From NCBI RefSeq assembly GCF_947497275.1, contig NZ_CANMFS010000005.1, positions 186,001 through 250,000 of the forward strand: 64,000 bases of DNA. The letters are read 5' to 3'. Position 1 is the first letter of the stretch. Each line of letters starts with the position of its first letter. This DNA is from an uncultured Sulfitobacter sp. (GTDB lineage: Bacteria > Pseudomonadota > Alphaproteobacteria > Rhodobacterales > Rhodobacteraceae). The notes below the pieces were generated by a model. The model was given only the letters and a program-made list of their open reading frames with translations. It ran no database searches and was not told the origin of the DNA. The translations under genes and the position numbers were made by a program. This document shows, piece after piece, positions 1 through 9,028 of the stretch.

Positions 1-36
1 GCGCTCAGGCCCATCGCCTCGATCAGGGAGTTCACG
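1..36 (-). CDS. N-terminal fragment of a gene running off the left edge, possibly pyrD
   Basis: A GTG start at 36-34 overlaps the TGA stop of the upstream DUF1330 gene (GTGA), and the frame stays open to the window edge, reading V/M-NSLIEAMGLS. The overlap suggests translational coupling in a leftward operon with the DUF952 and DUF1330 genes. The first residues resemble the amino terminus of quinone-type dihydroorotate dehydrogenase, and DUF952 genes often precede pyrD in Rhodobacterales, but eleven codons cannot prove it. Treat the identity as a guess and the open frame as the observation. Confidence 0.35.
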
Positions 37-463
37 CGAATATGTCCGTGGGCGGCAAAGGCCGTGTGCGGATCAGGCGGGAGGTGACAACGGCGGCCTG
101 CCGGTGGATGACAGCCTTTTGGTATTCGGGGTCCGTAACCATCGCGAGGAAAGCGCCCGCTGTGGGATAGTGGGCGATGAACATCGCGTCCCACTGCTCC
201 GATGGATCGCCGATCAACGAAACGTCGAAACCGCCGCGCCAGATGATTTCCCCGCCGACCCGTTTGAGAACCGGGCCGCTGGCGATGCCGTAGTTGGCAT
301 AGGCCTGCGCGCCGGTCAATCCCTCGCTGGCGAGTGGATGATCGTCCGGGTAGGCGGCGTGATCGTGAAACTGCACGAGGTTGAGCATGTGGATGGGAGT
401 CGTGCGGTCGAGCGATTTGAAAATCTCGAACTGCGCGCGGTCCGTGTCGCGGTATTCGGTCAT
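32..463 (-). CDS. DUF1330 family protein
   Basis: The 143-residue product is a small soluble alpha+beta protein of the DUF1330 dimeric-barrel type, with the typical N-terminal HMLNLVQF strand and a later segment around FIAHYPTAGAFLAMVTDPEY that fits this family. No catalytic function is established for the family. The ATG overlaps the stop of the upstream DUF952 gene by four bases (ATGA), so the two are almost certainly co-transcribed and coupled. No signal peptide or membrane segment is visible. Confidence 0.75.
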   Translation of the reverse strand: MTEYRDTDRAQFEIFKSLDRTTPIHMLNLVQFHDHAAYPDDHPLASEGLTGAQAYANYGIASGPVLKRVGGEIIWRGGFDVSLIGDPSEQWDAMFIAHYPTAGAFLAMVTDPEYQKAVIHRQAAVVTSRLIRTRPLPPTDIFA

Positions 464-810
464 AGAGAGGCCTCCAAAAGTCCTGCAGGAAATTGATGTT
501 CCCCGTTTTCAAGCGGCAGGGGCTGTGCCCAGACCACGTCGGCGAGGGTCATCTTGCGGTAGAGATGTGGAAACAGGGCGTCGCCGCGCGACTCTTCCCA
601 TTCCAGCGCATCGCCCAGCGCATCGGTTTCGGCGGCAACGAGGAACAATCCGTCCTGTCCGGCGAAATGTTTGGCCGCCGTTTCCGGGGCCTGTTGCGCG
701 GTCGAGAAATGAATGTAGCCGTCTGCGACATCAATGGGCGCGCCTGCGGTTTCGCGCGCGTCGCGTAGCGTCTGCCATTCGTCGGTGCGGAAGATTTTAT
801 AAATAAGCAT
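460..810 (-). CDS. DUF952 domain protein
   Basis: The 116-residue product starts MLIYKIFR and contains the DUF952 features GYIHFSTAQQ near residue 34 and HLYRKM near residue 82. The fold is thought to resemble ADP-ribosyl transferases but no activity is assigned. The open frame extends upstream to about 1071, but the internal ATG at 810 gives the usual family length and the conserved start, so I chose it. It overlaps the downstream DUF1330 gene by four bases. Confidence 0.8.
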   Translation of the reverse strand: MLIYKIFRTDEWQTLRDARETAGAPIDVADGYIHFSTAQQAPETAAKHFAGQDGLFLVAAETDALGDALEWEESRGDALFPHLYRKMTLADVVWAQPLPLENGEHQFPAGLLEASL

Positions 811-972
811 GGTCTTGTGATGCATCTTGGGCGCGGGGCGGTCAAGCCTGATCGGGTGCCTAGAAACCGCCCGCCTGACGTCGGGCAAGTTTACCGGCGG
901 TGCACATCCGCTTTGACAGGTCAGTGAGTGCGCGCCACCATGGGTGGTATGATCCAACCGGGAGCCCAGACG

Positions 973-2529
973 ATGAAACGATTCCTTTTGAGCGCCGCCG
1001 CCCTGAGCCTGACGGCAGGCACGGCCAGCGCCGAGTACAACCTTACCATTCTGCACACCAACGATTTTCATGCGCGGTTCGAGCCGATCAGCAAATACGA
1101 CGGGCCCTGCGCCGCCGAGGACAACACCGCGGGTGACTGTTTCGGCGGCACGGCGCGCCTTGTCACCGCGATCAGGGACGCGAAGGCGCGCAGCAACAAT
1201 GCGATCCTCGTGGACGGCGGTGACCAGTTTCAGGGCACCCTGTTTTACGCGTACTACAAAGGCAAGCTCGCCGCCGAGATGATGAACAAGCTAGGCTATG
1301 ACGGGATGACCGTGGGCAACCACGAATTCGACGACGGTCCCGAAGTGCTTGCATCGTTCATGTCGGCGATCGATTTTCCGATCCTGATGTCGAACGCCGA
1401 CGTCAGCGCCGAGCCGTTGTTGGCCGACAAACTGGCGAAATCCACCGTCATCGAACGCGGCGGCGAGCAGATCGGCCTGATCGGCCTGACCCCGCAGGAC
1501 ACCCACGAACTGGCCAGCCCAGGTGACAACATCACCTTCACCGATCCGGTTGCCTCCGTGCAGGGCGAAGTGGATCTGATGGCCGCGCGGGGCGTGAACA
1601 AGATCATCGTGTTGAGCCATTCGGGATATAGTGTGGATCAGCGGGTCGCGGCGGAGACCACGGGCGTCGACGTGATCGTGGGCGGGCACACCAACACGCT
1701 GCTGTCCAACACCAACGAGCGGGCCGAGGGGCCGTATCCGACCATGGTCAACAACACCGCCATCGTGCAGGCCTATGCCTATGGCAAGTATCTGGGCGAG
1801 CTGAACGTGACCTTCGACGACGAGGGCAACATCACCGAAGCCAGCGGCGAGCCGATCCTGATCGACGCCGTCGTGGTGGAAGATGCCGAGACGGTCGACC
1901 GGATTGCCGAAATGGCCGCACCGCTGGAAGAGATCCGCAACAAGGTGGTCGCGCAGACGAGCGAGATGATCGGCGGTGAGCGTGATGTGTGCCGTGCGCG
2001 TGAATGCACCATGGGTAATCTGATCGCCGATGCGATGCTGGCGCGGGTAAAGGACCAAGGCATCGAAGTGGCCATCCAGAACGGCGGCGGCATCCGGGCA
2101 TCTATCGACGCGGGCGAGGTGACGATGGGCGAGGTGCTGACCGTACTGCCGTTCCAGAACACGCTGTCGACGTTCCAGGTGACGGGCGCGACGTTGGTCG
2201 AAGCATTGGAAAACGGAGTGAGTGAAGTGGCCGAAGGGGCGGGCCGTTTCGTGCAGGTGGCGGGCATGACATATGCCTTCGACGCATCGAAAGAGCCCGG
2301 CAACCGGGTGTCCGACGTGATGATCGGCGGCGCGCCCGTCGATCCCGACAAGGTGTACGGCGTGGTGTCCAACGATTATGTCCGCAACGGGGGCGACGGT
2401 TTTGTGATGTTCAAGACGGCTGAGAATGCCTATGATTTTGGGCCCGATCTGGCCGATGTCACCGCGGAGTTCCTCGCGGCGAACGCGCCCTACAAGCCCT
2501 ATACCGATGGCCGCATTACCGTGAAGTAG
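973..2529 (+). CDS. Exported 5'-nucleotidase / metallophosphoesterase (UshA-like)
   Basis: The 518-residue product begins with a Sec signal peptide (MKRFLLSAAALSLTAGTASA). A calcineurin-like metallophosphoesterase domain follows (ILHTNDFHARF near residue 26, DGGDQFQGT, GNHEFD, SHSG, GGHTN), then a 5'-nucleotidase C-terminal domain from about residue 330 (NGGGIRA, VLPFQNTL, YVRNGGDGF). It should hydrolyse nucleotides or related phosphate esters in the periplasm, a role linked to phosphate and nucleoside scavenging. The start at 973 is preferred over 928 because it places the signal peptide at the terminus. A strong hairpin terminator follows the stop. Confidence 0.9.
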   Translation: MKRFLLSAAALSLTAGTASAEYNLTILHTNDFHARFEPISKYDGPCAAEDNTAGDCFGGTARLVTAIRDAKARSNNAILVDGGDQFQGTLFYAYYKGKLAAEMMNKLGYDGMTVGNHEFDDGPEVLASFMSAIDFPILMSNADVSAEPLLADKLAKSTVIERGGEQIGLIGLTPQDTHELASPGDNITFTDPVASVQGEVDLMAARGVNKIIVLSHSGYSVDQRVAAETTGVDVIVGGHTNTLLSNTNERAEGPYPTMVNNTAIVQAYAYGKYLGELNVTFDDEGNITEASGEPILIDAVVVEDAETVDRIAEMAAPLEEIRNKVVAQTSEMIGGERDVCRARECTMGNLIADAMLARVKDQGIEVAIQNGGGIRASIDAGEVTMGEVLTVLPFQNTLSTFQVTGATLVEALENGVSEVAEGAGRFVQVAGMTYAFDASKEPGNRVSDVMIGGAPVDPDKVYGVVSNDYVRNGGDGFVMFKTAENAYDFGPDLADVTAEFLAANAPYKPYTDGRITVK

Positions 2530-2547
2530 AGAATGGCAGATCATGCG

Positions 2548-2583
2548 AAAGGGCGCACCGGATGTCCGGCGCGCCCTTTTTCG
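2548..2583 (+). terminator. Rho-independent terminator of the 5'-nucleotidase gene
   Basis: A nine-base perfect stem (AAAGGGCGC at 2548-2556 with GCGCCCTTT at 2571-2579) carries an extended inner stem and ends in a run of T. It lies 19 bases after the nucleotidase stop codon. Confidence 0.8.
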
Positions 2584-2703
2584 TTGCAGGGGAAGCCGGG
2601 AATGGAACCGGCGTTTGGGGGCGTGGCACCGAACGGTTGCTGTTGAAGGCGGTGCGCCCGCGATGCAGGATCGCTGTGGTGGCGGGACGCGAAGGGGATG
2701 CGG

Positions 2704-3393
2704 ATGTGTGGACGGATGGCGATCACGGTTCCGGTGCAGGCCATGGCGCAGGCGTTCGATGCAGCGCCCGCGAACACGCTGCCGGAGATGCCGAATTATA
2801 ACATCTGTCCGACGACGCAGATTGCGGTCGTGACCGGCGGCGCCGACCAGCCGCGCCAATTGGAGACCATGCGCTGGGGGCTGATCCCTGCGTGGTACAA
2901 GGCCGCAACGGATGGCCCCTTGTTGATCAACGCAAGGGCAGAGACGGTGCTGGAGAAACCGGCGTTTCGCGGTGCTGTGCACGATCGCCGCGTGCTGGTG
3001 GTGGCCAGCGGTTTCTATGAATGGAGCAAGAGCGCGGATGGCGGGCGCGACCCGTGGTATATCACCCGGCGCGACGGAGCGCCGCTGGCGTTCGCGGCGC
3101 TGTGGCAGGCCTGGCAGGATCCGCAAAGCGGCGAGACCCTGCGGGGCGTCGCGGCCTTGACCATTGCGGCGAACGAAGCGATGCAACGGATCCATCACCG
3201 GATGCCGGTGGTTGTCGAGCGGGCAGATTATGGGCTGTGGCTGGGTGAACGGGGTAAAGGCGCCGCGCCGCTGATGCGGGCGGCGGCAGAGGAGACGTTG
3301 CACTGGCACCGGGTCGGGCGCACGGTCAATTCAAACCGCGCTTCGGGACCGGATCTTGTCGAACCCTTCGAGGCACTATCCGAAACGGAGTGA
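2704..3393 (+). CDS. SOS response-associated peptidase (SRAP, YedK/HMCES-like)
   Basis: The 229-residue product starts MCGRMAI, and Cys2 becomes the N-terminal residue after Met removal; in this family it forms a thiazolidine crosslink with abasic sites in single-stranded DNA. Other conserved elements are present: MRWGLIPAWY, NARAET (Asn), FYEWSK (catalytic Glu) and HHRMPVV (His). The start at 2704 is required to expose the cysteine, although an in-frame ATG lies two codons upstream at 2698. It stands alone, convergent with the cupredoxin-like gene. Confidence 0.92.
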   Translation: MCGRMAITVPVQAMAQAFDAAPANTLPEMPNYNICPTTQIAVVTGGADQPRQLETMRWGLIPAWYKAATDGPLLINARAETVLEKPAFRGAVHDRRVLVVASGFYEWSKSADGGRDPWYITRRDGAPLAFAALWQAWQDPQSGETLRGVAALTIAANEAMQRIHHRMPVVVERADYGLWLGERGKGAAPLMRAAAEETLHWHRVGRTVNSNRASGPDLVEPFEALSETE

Positions 3394-3442
3394 TGCCGGG
3401 CCGCGCGCCGAGGTCAGTAGCGGGTGCCTGCGCGGTTCTGGA

Positions 3443-3901
3443 TCAGTTCGACGAAAACTGCGGCGGTGCTGCAAAGTTGAGTTTGCCTAGGATGAGATTT
3501 TCTTCGGTCTCCGGATCCGCTGCTGCGGTGTCGTCGGTCAGCACGTTGTCGTCCGTCAGGGCACCGTCTTCCCCGTTCCCGATGGCCTCTTCGTCCCCTT
3601 CGGTCTCATTCGTTAGGGAGATGCGGAAATTCTTTTCCATCTGCTCCACGACGTTTACCACCGAGGAGTCACCGTCGCTCAGGCTTTCGGTTGTCCAGCT
3701 TGCGTCCGTGGCCTGTACCGCGCGCTCGATCCCCGACATGTTGATGAACGTGATCGTGTCGCCGGGCTGAACATAGCTCAGTTCCGGGAAAAAGGCGTTC
3801 TCCATGATCAGGATATCCTGATTCTCGGCTGCGACCGGGCTGGCCGCGATGGTCAGCGTGGCGGCTGCTGCTGCGGCGCCTGCGCGAAATGTCTTAAGCA
3901 T
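3443..3901 (-). CDS. Cupredoxin-like exported protein lacking copper ligands
   Basis: The 152-residue product has a signal peptide ending about AASPVAA and then a plastocyanin/amicyanin-like start (ENAFFPELSYVQPGDTITFINMSG). The whole protein contains no histidine and no cysteine, so the usual Cys-His-His-Met type 1 copper site cannot be formed. A C-terminal acidic region rich in Asp, Glu and Thr (about residues 103-138) replaces the normal ligand loop. It is probably a periplasmic structural relative rather than an electron carrier. The ATG at 3901 is chosen over 3928 because it begins the signal sequence. Confidence 0.7.
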   Translation of the reverse strand: MLKTFRAGAAAAAATLTIAASPVAAENQDILIMENAFFPELSYVQPGDTITFINMSGIERAVQATDASWTTESLSDGDSSVVNVVEQMEKNFRISLTNETEGDEEAIGNGEDGALTDDNVLTDDTAAADPETEENLILGKLNFAAPPQFSSN

Positions 3902-4009
3902 CCGAATGCTCCTATGTGTCGGCCCCACCCGGTCACAGATGCAGTTTCTCTACGCGGTGATTGTGGCGGAATTTTGACAGATTGTCCTGATTTGGTCGGC
4001 ACGGTGCGG

Positions 4010-4900
4010 TCAACCCGGTTCGGATTGTCCGGCAAGCCAGTCGCAAAACGCGATGAGGGCGGCAGGGGCGGGGCGGTCGTCGGGCCAGACAAGATAGTAG
4101 CTGCCGATACTTTCGTTGGTCTTGTCGGAGGCGAGCATCAGTTGCTTTTCGCTCAGATAGGGGTGCGCCACGAAAGTGGGCAGAAGAGCGATGCCGAGCC
4201 CGTGCATTGCGGCCTGTGCCATCGTCGCGAACTGGTCGAACACCATGCCGTTCGGCGGCTCGGTACGCAGGCCAACCGCCTCGAACCAGCGCGACCACGC
4301 GCGGGGCCGTGTTTCGAGATGCAGCAGCGGATGGCCGAGCAGTGCTGTCGCCGCATCGAACGGCGCGCCCGCCAGGTCGGGGGCGCAGACGGGCACCACG
4401 ATTTCGGGTAACAGCGGCATGTACTGCACGCCCGGCCAATCCTCGCGCCCGAAGTGGATGGCGGCGTCGAAGGGGCTGGAACCGATGGAGAAGGGGCGCA
4501 GGCGGGTGGACAGGTTGACCGTGATTTCGGGGTGTGCGGCGGAGAAGTCCGACAGGCGTGGCGCCAGCCAGTGCATCCCGAACGCGGGCAGAATGGCCAG
4601 TGTCAGCACACCGCTTTGCCGTTCAGTACGTGCGTTTACAGAGGCCTGCGCCAGCCGTCCCAGAATTTCGCGCACTTCGCGGACATACTCCGTGCCGGTC
4701 TGCGTCAGCACCAGCGCGCGGCCCTTGCGCGCCATGAGCGATACGCCAAGCTGCTGTTCGAGCGTCTTGATCTGCCGGCTGATCGCGGATTGCGTCAGCG
4801 ACAGCTCCGTCGCTGCCTGTGTCGCGCTGCCAAGCCGTGCGCAAGCCTCGAACGCAAGCAGGGCTGACACGGAAGGCAAATAGCGGCGCGGCGCGATCAT
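4010..4900 (-). CDS. LysR-family transcriptional regulator, probably of glutaryl-CoA dehydrogenase
   Basis: The 296-residue protein has an N-terminal LysR winged helix-turn-helix (residues 6-65, with LTQSAISRQIKTLEQQLGVSL) and a LysR substrate-binding domain of the GcvA/AmpR type from about residue 95. It is divergent from gcdH with a 109-base intergenic region holding a strong dyad, the classic layout for a LysR activator of its neighbour. By analogy with GcdR of proteobacteria it may respond to glutarate or lysine/tryptophan degradation products; that ligand is an inference. Confidence 0.85.
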   Translation of the reverse strand: MIAPRRYLPSVSALLAFEACARLGSATQAATELSLTQSAISRQIKTLEQQLGVSLMARKGRALVLTQTGTEYVREVREILGRLAQASVNARTERQSGVLTLAILPAFGMHWLAPRLSDFSAAHPEITVNLSTRLRPFSIGSSPFDAAIHFGREDWPGVQYMPLLPEIVVPVCAPDLAGAPFDAATALLGHPLLHLETRPRAWSRWFEAVGLRTEPPNGMVFDQFATMAQAAMHGLGIALLPTFVAHPYLSEKQLMLASDKTNESIGSYYLVWPDDRPAPAALIAFCDWLAGQSEPG

Positions 4901-4967
4901 CTATTACATTTTCTCATAGGTTGAGGACTAAGGATCGTTAGAACTTTGCCTTAGAAAATGCAATAAG
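4901..4967. promoter_or_regulatory. Large imperfect dyad between the lysR gene and gcdH, probable LysR operator
   Basis: CTATTACATTTTCTCATAG at 4901-4919 is matched in inverted orientation by TTAGAAAATGCAATAA at 4951-4966, sharing an uninterrupted 8-base core CATTTTCT/AGAAAATG. The left half touches the regulator's start codon, so binding there would also repress the regulator itself. The arrangement fits a LysR tetramer controlling a divergent pair. Binding is inferred from symmetry and position only. Confidence 0.55.
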
Positions 4968-5009
4968 AGGTGCAGAGAAGTACAAATCGTTTCCCTGAAA
5001 GGATATGCC

Positions 5010-6233
5010 ATGAACGCCGAAGCACCGATACTCAAAGCCAAGGACGCTCCCGATCTGGGATCGTTCGAATGGTCCGATCCGCTGCGTCTGAATGACCAGC
5101 TTGAAGAGGACGAGCGCATGATCATGGAGAGCGCGCGCTCTTACGCGCAGGAGAAACTGCAGCCGCGCGTGATCAAGGCGTTCGAAAATGAGGAAACCGA
5201 TCCGGGCATCTTCCGCGAGATGGGCGATATGGGGCTGTTGGGCGTGACAGTCCCCGAAGAGTACGGCGGTCTGGGCGGCAACTATGTCTCATACGGTCTG
5301 GTCGCGCGCGAGATCGAGCGGGTGGACAGCGGATACCGCTCGATGATGTCCGTGCAGTCGTCGTTGGTCATGTACCCGATCTATGCCTATGGCTCCGAAG
5401 CGCAGCGCAAGAAATTCCTGCCCAAGCTCGCCTCGGGTGAGTTCGTCGGGTGTTTCGGTCTGACGGAACCTGACGCGGGATCGGATCCTGCGGGCATGAA
5501 AACACGCGCTGTCAAGACGGCGAACGGTTACAGGATCACCGGGTCCAAGATGTGGATTTCGAACGCGCCGATTGCGGATGTTTTCGTGGTCTGGGCGAAG
5601 TCGGAAGAGCATGGCGGCAAGATCCGCGGCTTTATCCTTGAGAAAGGCATGAAAGGTCTGAGCGCGCCGAAAGTCGGCAACAAACTGTCCCTGCGCGCGT
5701 CGATTACCGGCGAAATCGTGATGGATAATGTCGAGGTCAGTGAAGACGCGCTGTTGCCGCATGTGCAGGGTCTCAAAGGGCCATTCGGCTGTTTGAACCG
5801 GGCGCGTTACGGCATCAGCTGGGGTGTCATGGGCTCGGCCGAATTCTGCTGGCACGCGGCACGGCAGTACGGTCTGGACCGCCATCAGTTCAACAAACCG
5901 CTGGCGCAGACCCAGCTGTTCCAGAAGAAGCTGGCAGACATGATGACCGAGATCAGCCTTGGACTTCAGGCGTCGTTGCAGGTGGGCCGGTTGATGGACA
6001 AGGCGAACGCGGCCCCCGAGATGATTTCGATCATCAAGCGCAACAACTGTGGCAAGGCGCTCGAAATCGCGCGTCACGCCCGTGACATGCACGGTGGCAA
6101 CGGCATCTCCGGTGAATTCCAGGTGATCCGTCACATGGTGAACCTCGAAACGGTGAACACCTACGAAGGGACGCATGACGTTCACGCGCTGATCCTGGGA
6201 CGTGCGCAGACCGGATTGCAGGCGTTTTTCTAG
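5010..6233 (+). CDS. gcdH: Glutaryl-CoA dehydrogenase
   Basis: The 407-residue flavoprotein belongs to the acyl-CoA dehydrogenase family and oxidatively decarboxylates glutaryl-CoA to crotonyl-CoA in lysine and tryptophan breakdown. Visible signatures are [14 protein letters not shown] near residue 150, the FAD/substrate segment [30 protein letters not shown], and the C-terminal [17 protein letters not shown], whose Glu is the catalytic base in this subfamily. The length is normal. It is transcribed away from the LysR gene and is followed by a bidirectional terminator. Confidence 0.93.
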   Translation: MNAEAPILKAKDAPDLGSFEWSDPLRLNDQLEEDERMIMESARSYAQEKLQPRVIKAFENEETDPGIFREMGDMGLLGVTVPEEYGGLGGNYVSYGLVAREIERVDSGYRSMMSVQSSLVMYPIYAYGSEAQRKKFLPKLASGEFVGCFGLTEPDAGSDPAGMKTRAVKTANGYRITGSKMWISNAPIADVFVVWAKSEEHGGKIRGFILEKGMKGLSAPKVGNKLSLRASITGEIVMDNVEVSEDALLPHVQGLKGPFGCLNRARYGISWGVMGSAEFCWHAARQYGLDRHQFNKPLAQTQLFQKKLADMMTEISLGLQASLQVGRLMDKANAAPEMISIIKRNNCGKALEIARHARDMHGGNGISGEFQVIRHMVNLETVNTYEGTHDVHALILGRAQTGLQAFF

Positions 6234-6257
6234 ATCCTGATCCCGAGTACACGAGTG

Positions 6258-6290
6258 ATCCCGCGCAAGGCACTGCTTGCGCGGGATTTT
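6258..6290. terminator. Bidirectional terminator between gcdH and the MFS gene
   Basis: A perfect 12-base inverted repeat (ATCCCGCGCAAG at 6258-6269 and CTTGCGCGGGAT at 6276-6287) with a six-base loop is followed by T residues. It lies between the convergent ends of gcdH and the MFS transporter gene and can serve both. Confidence 0.85.
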
Positions 6291-7688
6291 CTATAGGCGG
6301 TCGAGGCGTATCAGGCGCAAGACGGCGAGCATCCCGAGGGCGGCCATCGGCACCCCCGCGAGGAAAACCATGCGCGCGGCGTGCAACGGTTCAGGCTCTG
6401 CAATGCCCGACATGTTGGCGACGATGCCCAGATAGGCCGCCCCAACTGCGTAGCCGGTGCGTTGCACCGTCGGCACAGCCCCCGCGACGATGCCCTGATC
6501 GCGCGGCGCGCACAGCCGGGTGGCAAGACGGGGCATGAAAGTAAATGCGACGCCGAAACCGGTGCCTTGCGCGGCGGCACACCCCATGATGAGCCAGACA
6601 TGGCCGCCCGGCACCGCAAAAACGAAACCGACGGTGCTGAGCATGACCAGCGTCAGGCCAAGCGCGATCCAGGGGGTATCGCGCCGCTCGGGCTGGCCCG
6701 AAAAAAGTGCCGAGGAAATCGCCCAGAAAACCGCCTCCCACGCGATGATGTAGCCAGCTTTGATCGGGCTGTAGCCGTAAAGCGTGGTCAAGAAATAGGG
6801 GATGAAAGCACCGATCGCGACGCTGGCGGCGGCAAAGCAGAAGATCATCGCCAGAATCGCGGACACGCCATCGCGCAACAGCGGATCGAAAGGCGGCAAC
6901 AGCCGGTTGTTCGAACTGTGCGCGTCGCGCCAGAGAAACCCGGCAAAAAGTGCCAGACCAAGCGCCATGAACAGGGGCGTGGTGAGCGTGGAAATATGCT
7001 CGCCTCCGTAGGCGATGAGTATGATCGCGCAGGACAGCAACCCGAGGCGATAAAGCGGGAACGCTGCCGTTTCCCCGGTACGCGGTGGGGTCGCGGGGCA
7101 CGACCGCCACAGCCAGAGCGCAAGAGCGGTAGCAACTACCGCAAAGCTGCGAAAGGCCGCTTGCCAGCTGAGCAGATCCACGAAGAGACCCCCGATAAGC
7201 GGTCCGACAAATGCGGAAGTTGCCCAGACCGTCGAGATCAGGCCGATGACGCGGGCGCGCAGGTGCGCGGCGAAGAGCATGGTAACTGCGACGAAGGACA
7301 TCGCCATCAACCCGCCGCCGCCCAGCCCTTGCAACAGGCGGCCCCACAGGAACAAAGACATCGTGTCTGCCAACGCGCTGACCAGACATCCGACGCTGAA
7401 TAAAAGGGCTGCCGCCGCCATCGGCAGGCGCAATCCGCGCCGGGCGATCAGCAGACCGCCCGCTGCCCCCGCGACGATGGAGCCGACTTCGTACAGCATG
7501 ACGGCCCAGGCGATTTGCGTGACACCGCCGATTTCCGCCACGATCGCGGGCAGCATCGTGGCGACCAACAGCCCGTCGGCGGCGTGCAGGAAAACGGCAA
7601 GGCACGTGATGCCAAGCGCGGTCGCATTCGCGCGGGTCAGTACAGCGGACCAGGCGGTTGACATATCGGTGTCGGGTCGGTCGGACAT
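6291..7688 (-). CDS. MFS transporter, DHA2-like drug/metabolite exporter
   Basis: The roughly 465-residue product is a polytopic membrane protein. It has hydrophobic segments from ALGITCLAVFLHAADGLLVA onwards and the MFS motif GRLLQGLGGGGLMA between early helices; the number of segments suggests 14 helices as in DHA2 exporters. Substrate is unknown. The open frame begins at 7733, but the ATG at 7688 (MSDRPDTD) gives a usual short cytoplasmic head; the choice is uncertain. It stands alone on the minus strand. Confidence 0.8.
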   Translation of the reverse strand: MSDRPDTDMSTAWSAVLTRANATALGITCLAVFLHAADGLLVATMLPAIVAEIGGVTQIAWAVMLYEVGSIVAGAAGGLLIARRGLRLPMAAAALLFSVGCLVSALADTMSLFLWGRLLQGLGGGGLMAMSFVAVTMLFAAHLRARVIGLISTVWATSAFVGPLIGGLFVDLLSWQAAFRSFAVVATALALWLWRSCPATPPRTGETAAFPLYRLGLLSCAIILIAYGGEHISTLTTPLFMALGLALFAGFLWRDAHSSNNRLLPPFDPLLRDGVSAILAMIFCFAAASVAIGAFIPYFLTTLYGYSPIKAGYIIAWEAVFWAISSALFSGQPERRDTPWIALGLTLVMLSTVGFVFAVPGGHVWLIMGCAAAQGTGFGVAFTFMPRLATRLCAPRDQGIVAGAVPTVQRTGYAVGAAYLGIVANMSGIAEPEPLHAARMVFLAGVPMAALGMLAVLRLIRLDRL

Positions 7689-7765
7689 GCGCATCCCGTG
7701 ATTGGTATCGGTGCACTCAAACAGGCGCGTCATGCGCGCGCAACGGGCGCGTCAAACGTGGATAC

Positions 7766-7796
7766 AAAAAAGGCCGGCGCAAATGCTACCGGCCCT
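7766..7796 (-). terminator. Terminator of the Old Yellow Enzyme gene
   Basis: On the minus strand a GC-rich stem (GGGCCGG/CCGGCC, arms at 7789-7794 and 7772-7777) is followed by six T residues at 7771-7766. It lies just after the stop at 7809. Confidence 0.75.
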
Positions 7797-7808
7797 TCCA
7801 TTCGTGGC

Positions 7809-8897
7809 TTACGCCGGAGGGGTGTCGAGGAATGGATAGTCCGTGTAACCCTCGCGACCGCCACCGTAAAACGTGTTCTGGTCCTGCGGGTTGAGGTCCG
7901 CACCGCGCCGGTAGCGTTCGGGCAGGTCGGGATTGGCGATGAACGGACGTCCGAACGTGACCGCATGGGCGTGACCGCTTTCAATCGCGTCCGCCGCCGT
8001 TTTCGCGTCGTAGCCGCCGTTCGCGATGTAGAACCCGGTGTAATGCGGGCGCAGCGCCTTGATCACGCTTTTCTCGCCGTCGTTCCCGGGAAACTGTTCC
8101 ACGATGTGGAGGTACGCCAGCTTGCGCGCGTCCAGCATCTTGTAGATCGCGGTAAAGTGGGTTTCGGGATCGCTGTCGGACATATCGTTCGCCTCACCGA
8201 GCGGCGACAGGCGCACGCCGGTGCGATCCGCACCGAACACATCCGTAACGGCGTCGAGCACTTCTTCGAGCAGGCGCATGCGGTTCTCGATGCTGCCACC
8301 GTAGGCGTCGGCACGGTCGTTCACGCCATCCTGCAAGAACTGATCGATGAGATAGCCATTCGCGGCGTGCACCTCGATGCCGTCGAACCCGGCCTTCTTC
8401 GCGGCCTGCGCGGCGGTGACATAATCCGCGATGGCCGTCTTGATGCCTTCGGCGTTCAGCGCTTCGGGTTTGGAAGTGTCCTCGAAACCGTTGGCGGTGA
8501 ACGTCTGCGCGTTCGCGGCCTTGTCGGTGGAGGACACCGGTGCGCGTCCGTCGGGCAACAGAGACGTGTGACTGATCCGTCCCACATGCCAGAGCTGACA
8601 GTAGATGCGCCCGCCCGCTGCGTGCACGGTATCGGTAATTTTCTTCCACCCGTCGATCTGTGCATCGGTGTAGATGCCCGGTGTGTCGAGATAGCCTTTA
8701 CCCAAGGGTGAAATCTGGGTTGCTTCCGTCAGGATCATGCCCGCACTCGCGCGCTGGGCGTAATATGTCTGGGCCATGTCCTTGGGCGTGCCGTCCGTGT
8801 CGGACCGGTTGCGCGTCAGCGGCGCCATCAGAACGCGATTGGGAAGGCCGGTGCCGCCCATCTGGATCGGGCTGAACAGGATGCTGTTGGTGCTCAT
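7809..8897 (-). CDS. Old Yellow Enzyme family alkene reductase (NemA-like)
   Basis: The 362-residue FMN enzyme shows the OYE hallmarks: LFSPIQMGGTGLPNRVLMAPLTRNRS at the N terminus, the flavin contact GRIYCQLWHVGR, the substrate-binding GFDGIEVHAANGYLIDQFL, YGGSIENRMRLL, and a C-terminal FGRPFIANPDLP. Such enzymes use NAD(P)H to reduce activated C=C bonds, nitroesters or N-ethylmaleimide. The ATG at 8897 (MSTNSILFSP) is chosen over the longer frame to 9023. No linked regulator is visible. Confidence 0.92.
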   Translation of the reverse strand: MSTNSILFSPIQMGGTGLPNRVLMAPLTRNRSDTDGTPKDMAQTYYAQRASAGMILTEATQISPLGKGYLDTPGIYTDAQIDGWKKITDTVHAAGGRIYCQLWHVGRISHTSLLPDGRAPVSSTDKAANAQTFTANGFEDTSKPEALNAEGIKTAIADYVTAAQAAKKAGFDGIEVHAANGYLIDQFLQDGVNDRADAYGGSIENRMRLLEEVLDAVTDVFGADRTGVRLSPLGEANDMSDSDPETHFTAIYKMLDARKLAYLHIVEQFPGNDGEKSVIKALRPHYTGFYIANGGYDAKTAADAIESGHAHAVTFGRPFIANPDLPERYRRGADLNPQDQNTFYGGGREGYTDYPFLDTPPA

Positions 8898-9028
8898 GTC
8901 GGGGTGTTTCCTTGTCTTGAATCTATTGCAATCGGAATGTATCGGCGGCCCAACGCGCCGCGTGCGGCGGTGTTCCGGCCATCTCCGGATTATTCGTGCA
9001 GTGCAGCATTGCGCCTGACGCAAGGTTC

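Noticed and set aside
1291-3309. A 672-codon open frame on the minus strand
   Set aside because: It lies opposite the 5'-nucleotidase and SRAP genes, has an Arg/His-rich composition typical of antisense frames in GC-rich DNA, and shows no domain.
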